This document shows positions 5,745-7,503 of a stretch of 7,503 nucleotides of DNA, in pieces. Where the stretch lies: assembly GCA_029256485.1 (NCBI GenBank), contig JAQSXU010000166.1:1-7503 (forward strand), in the 5' to 3' direction. Made by a program: the position numbers and the translations under genes. The notes beneath the pieces were generated by a model, which worked only from the letters and a program-made list of their open reading frames with translations, searched no databases and had not been told where the DNA came from. This DNA is from Clostridiaceae bacterium (GTDB lineage Bacteria > Bacillota_A > Clostridia > Clostridiales > Clostridiaceae). Each line of letters begins with the position of its first letter. The first letter of the stretch is position 1.

Positions 5745-7256
5745 TTAATTTTCATTATTTCCGTTCTGTTCACGACTTGCTTCTGTATTATCAGTAGCCG
5801 TTCCACCTTGTTCTTCTATGGTAGGTGCTCCACCATCTGAACTATCAGGCGAGAGAGTATTGCTACTAATTAATGGACTCGTAAACATACTTCCCGTAAC
5901 ATCCAAAATATCATTTTCAAGGTATGATAAATTAACGACATCACTAGGAGACATTCCTAACGAAGCAGCATAAAGTAATTTTGAGCCAGAGACTCCATAC
6001 TGTGCGGCTTTCTGGAATTTATTACATACATCATCCTCGTTAAAAATCGATTGATTTAAGAATTTTAATTTAAATAGATAGGCTAACCCCATTAACTTAA
6101 TCTTTTTATTAAAACATCTTCCAATCTGATGCATAATTTTAAATGCCAACTGTTCATCCGCTTTAACTGACATTCCAAGACTTGAAGAACTAGATGCTTT
6201 AGTACTACCAAAAATCATTCCGCTAGTACCCGTTCCAGCCCAAAAGTCATTTTCTGCTTCATTAACAGCATTAGATTCGGCAGTAGAAGATGACTGAAAA
6301 GTAAAATCATTAATATTAAATGGTGACATAATTAAGCCAATTCCAGATGGGATATTAGATGCTGCTTGATTATAATATTTCTTTGCAATATCAAAATCCA
6401 TTTTTGGTGCGCCATTTTCGTCACAATCAATTTTCATCGCCAATACTTTATAATTATCAAGTGTCTTTTTTGCCTTTTTTAGTAACTTATAATCATCAAG
6501 TCGCAAGATATCTAAAAAAGTAGAAGAGAAGACTGGTATGCTATACAACATATCTGTTTCGTCTGCTTTAATGCAAATACCATTACTAGGTTCAAACCAT
6601 CTTAACTTTGTATTTCCTTTAATATTAAGTTCTTTGCTTCCTCTGTATTGATAATAGGCATTTTTGATTTCTTCGCCGTAAGAATCTAGCAAATATAATC
6701 TATCGGTAGTGAAATAGTTTAAATCAATTGAAAACACATATGTACCATCTTCGGTAGAAGAAATTTCTGCATAATTACTATTGAATGGTAGAATATAATA
6801 AGCATCTGATGTTTCATATTCTAGTCCATAAAATATTCCTTCAAGAAACGTTATAGCCATAATTTTAGGTATTTCACATTTCAAGTTATACTTTTCTAGC
6901 TGATAAATTATCTTTATATATGTATCTTTATATGTCTTTTTGTTTATCTTTTTAGGAAGAGTTGCAGGAGTGACAATATAGTTAAACACTGGCAATGTTG
7001 CATAATAGTTTACTAATCTATAATAATGAGAGCTTGTACAATAAAGAAATCTACTCATTGTACGTAACGTTTTTTCATTTTTTAATGGACTTTCAAGCAT
7101 CGCAACAACTTTATCAATTGGGTATTTCGTAAATAAAGCACTTTCTTTTCTGTTATTTACTAAATCTTGTAATAGACTTTTGCGTAAATTTGCAAACATT
7201 AATTGACTATATTGGTCTAGTAGATTTTTATCTGGTATAATCTGTTCTGTGTCCAT
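5745..7256 (-). CDS. Phage portal protein (503 aa)
   Basis: This is the dodecameric channel at the capsid vertex through which terminase packages DNA and to which the neck attaches. ATG 7256 is preceded by AAAGGAGG. The length is typical of portal proteins. Features that fit are a helical N-terminus, an alpha/beta wing region (about 60-240, with many Tyr residues), a central segment with IPSGIGLIMSPFNINDF (302-318), and a Ser-rich patch (SSSSSLGMSVKADEQLAF, 355-372). This patch precedes the long stem/crown helices (KIMHQIGRCFNKKIKL, 373-388), much as in SPP1-type portals. The last 40 residues are low-complexity Gly/Asn/Glu/Thr (from about 464) and probably disordered. Direct placement after a terminase C-terminus and before protease and capsid genes strongly supports the call. 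Confidence 0.87.
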   Translation of the reverse strand: MDTEQIIPDKNLLDQYSQLMFANLRKSLLQDLVNNRKESALFTKYPIDKVVAMLESPLKNEKTLRTMSRFLYCTSSHYYRLVNYYATLPVFNYIVTPATLPKKINKKTYKDTYIKIIYQLEKYNLKCEIPKIMAITFLEGIFYGLEYETSDAYYILPFNSNYAEISSTEDGTYVFSIDLNYFTTDRLYLLDSYGEEIKNAYYQYRGSKELNIKGNTKLRWFEPSNGICIKADETDMLYSIPVFSSTFLDILRLDDYKLLKKAKKTLDNYKVLAMKIDCDENGAPKMDFDIAKKYYNQAASNIPSGIGLIMSPFNINDFTFQSSSTAESNAVNEAENDFWAGTGTSGMIFGSTKASSSSSLGMSVKADEQLAFKIMHQIGRCFNKKIKLMGLAYLFKLKFLNQSIFNEDDVCNKFQKAAQYGVSGSKLLYAASLGMSPSDVVNLSYLENDILDVTGSMFTSPLISSNTLSPDSSDGGAPTIEEQGGTATDNTEASREQNGNNEN

Positions 7257-7270
7257 GACAACCTCCTTTC

Positions 7271-7290
7271 TTTATTTATTTTTATTTATT
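7271..7290. repeat. Short perfect tandem repeat (2 x 10 bases) in the portal leader
   Basis: TTTATTTATT occurs twice in direct succession on the plus strand. On the transcribed strand it gives an A-rich unstructured run just before the portal Shine-Dalgarno. It may help ribosome access, or may be low-complexity sequence without function. Confidence 0.5.
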
Positions 7291-7325
7291 CATGTTAGTG
7301 ATGTAAATGTGTGATATTATTTGTT

Positions 7326-7502
7326 TTAATATGCACGTAACTCTGGTTGACGAAATTGCATTACGTCTGATATGTCGAAGTTGGTGTTTTTTGGTTTTTG
7401 TAATTTTCTTTCCAACTGACATTGAACCCAATAATTGTATCCAATACTTGAAACACGGTCTTTTCTCATACCAGATTTCTCAAACACTTTAATATTTACT
7501 CC
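7326..7502 (-). CDS. terL: Terminase large subunit, C-terminal fragment (partial, runs off the right edge)
   Basis: An open frame enters from the right edge and ends at TAA (7326-7328), giving the last 58 residues of a protein. It contains KDRVSSIGYNYWVQCQLERK followed by a short basic stretch and an end in FRQPELRAY. The Lys-Asp-Arg-x-Ser-Ser-x-x-Tyr-Asn pattern is typical of the end of the phage large terminase nuclease domain (KDR-Y-S-S-L-x-Y), and the next gene is a portal, its usual partner. The ATPase and catalytic Asp residues lie outside the window. Codon use matches the neighbours. The main alternative is another packaging protein, but the motif and position make that unlikely. Confidence 0.75.
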   Translation of the reverse strand, partial: GVNIKVFEKSGMRKDRVSSIGYNYWVQCQLERKLQKPKNTNFDISDVMQFRQPELRAY

Positions 7503-7503
7503 C

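Noticed and set aside
7257..7325. Possible promoter between terminase and portal
   Set aside because: The 69-base gap is A/T-rich, but I find no convincing -35/-10 pair at proper spacing on the minus strand; the portal is probably transcribed by readthrough.
7307..7492. Plus-strand reading of 61 codons at the right edge
   Set aside because: It lies opposite the terminase C-terminal frame, has no ribosome binding site and runs against all other genes; the minus-strand frame carries the recognisable KDRVSSIGYN motif.
1..7503. A defence island, CRISPR array, retroelement or other novel system
   Set aside because: Every gene fits an ordinary phage head and neck module; there are no spaced repeats, nuclease, methylase or reverse transcriptase motifs in the window.

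Overview
This AT-rich window reads as the head-morphogenesis module of a tailed bacteriophage or prophage, with every gene on the minus strand. Strong AAAGGAGG ribosome binding sites, low GC and heavy AT-ending codon use point to a low-GC Firmicutes host. A gut-type Clostridia/Lachnospiraceae host is my best guess, from resemblance of several proteins to families I remember from such phages. No integrase, lysogeny gene, tRNA or attachment site is visible, so phage and prophage cannot be told apart.

Layout in transcription order (right to left): the C-terminal end of the large terminase (7326-7502), portal protein (5745-7256), a 58-aa gene (5555-5731), a prohead protease-scaffold fusion (3963-5510), a small probable capsid decoration protein (3406-3888), the HK97-fold major capsid protein (2369-3367), a conserved phage protein of unknown role (1709-2299), a helical probable head-tail connector (1256-1690), a small unknown protein (955-1254), and the start of a long structural protein with a head-closure-like N-terminus and an Ig-like C-terminal region that runs off the left edge (1-954). 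Genes are closely packed; the largest gap is 74 bases and no gene-free stretch approaches 300 bases.

How they should work together: terminase docks on the portal and pumps DNA into a procapsid. That procapsid is built from the capsid protein around scaffold made by the fusion gene, and the protease then degrades the scaffold. The decoration protein would bind the shell, and the genes after the capsid gene build the neck and lead into the tail genes.

The most interesting signals are regulatory. A strong internal Shine-Dalgarno and in-frame TTG inside the protease-scaffold gene would release free scaffold. Two intrinsic-terminator-like hairpins lie exactly before and after that gene, and a third hairpin lies just after the capsid gene. 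Together they suggest that subunit ratios are set within one operon. The scaffold part also carries an unusual aromatic, beta-rich inserted domain. I see no defence, CRISPR or otherwise clearly new system.
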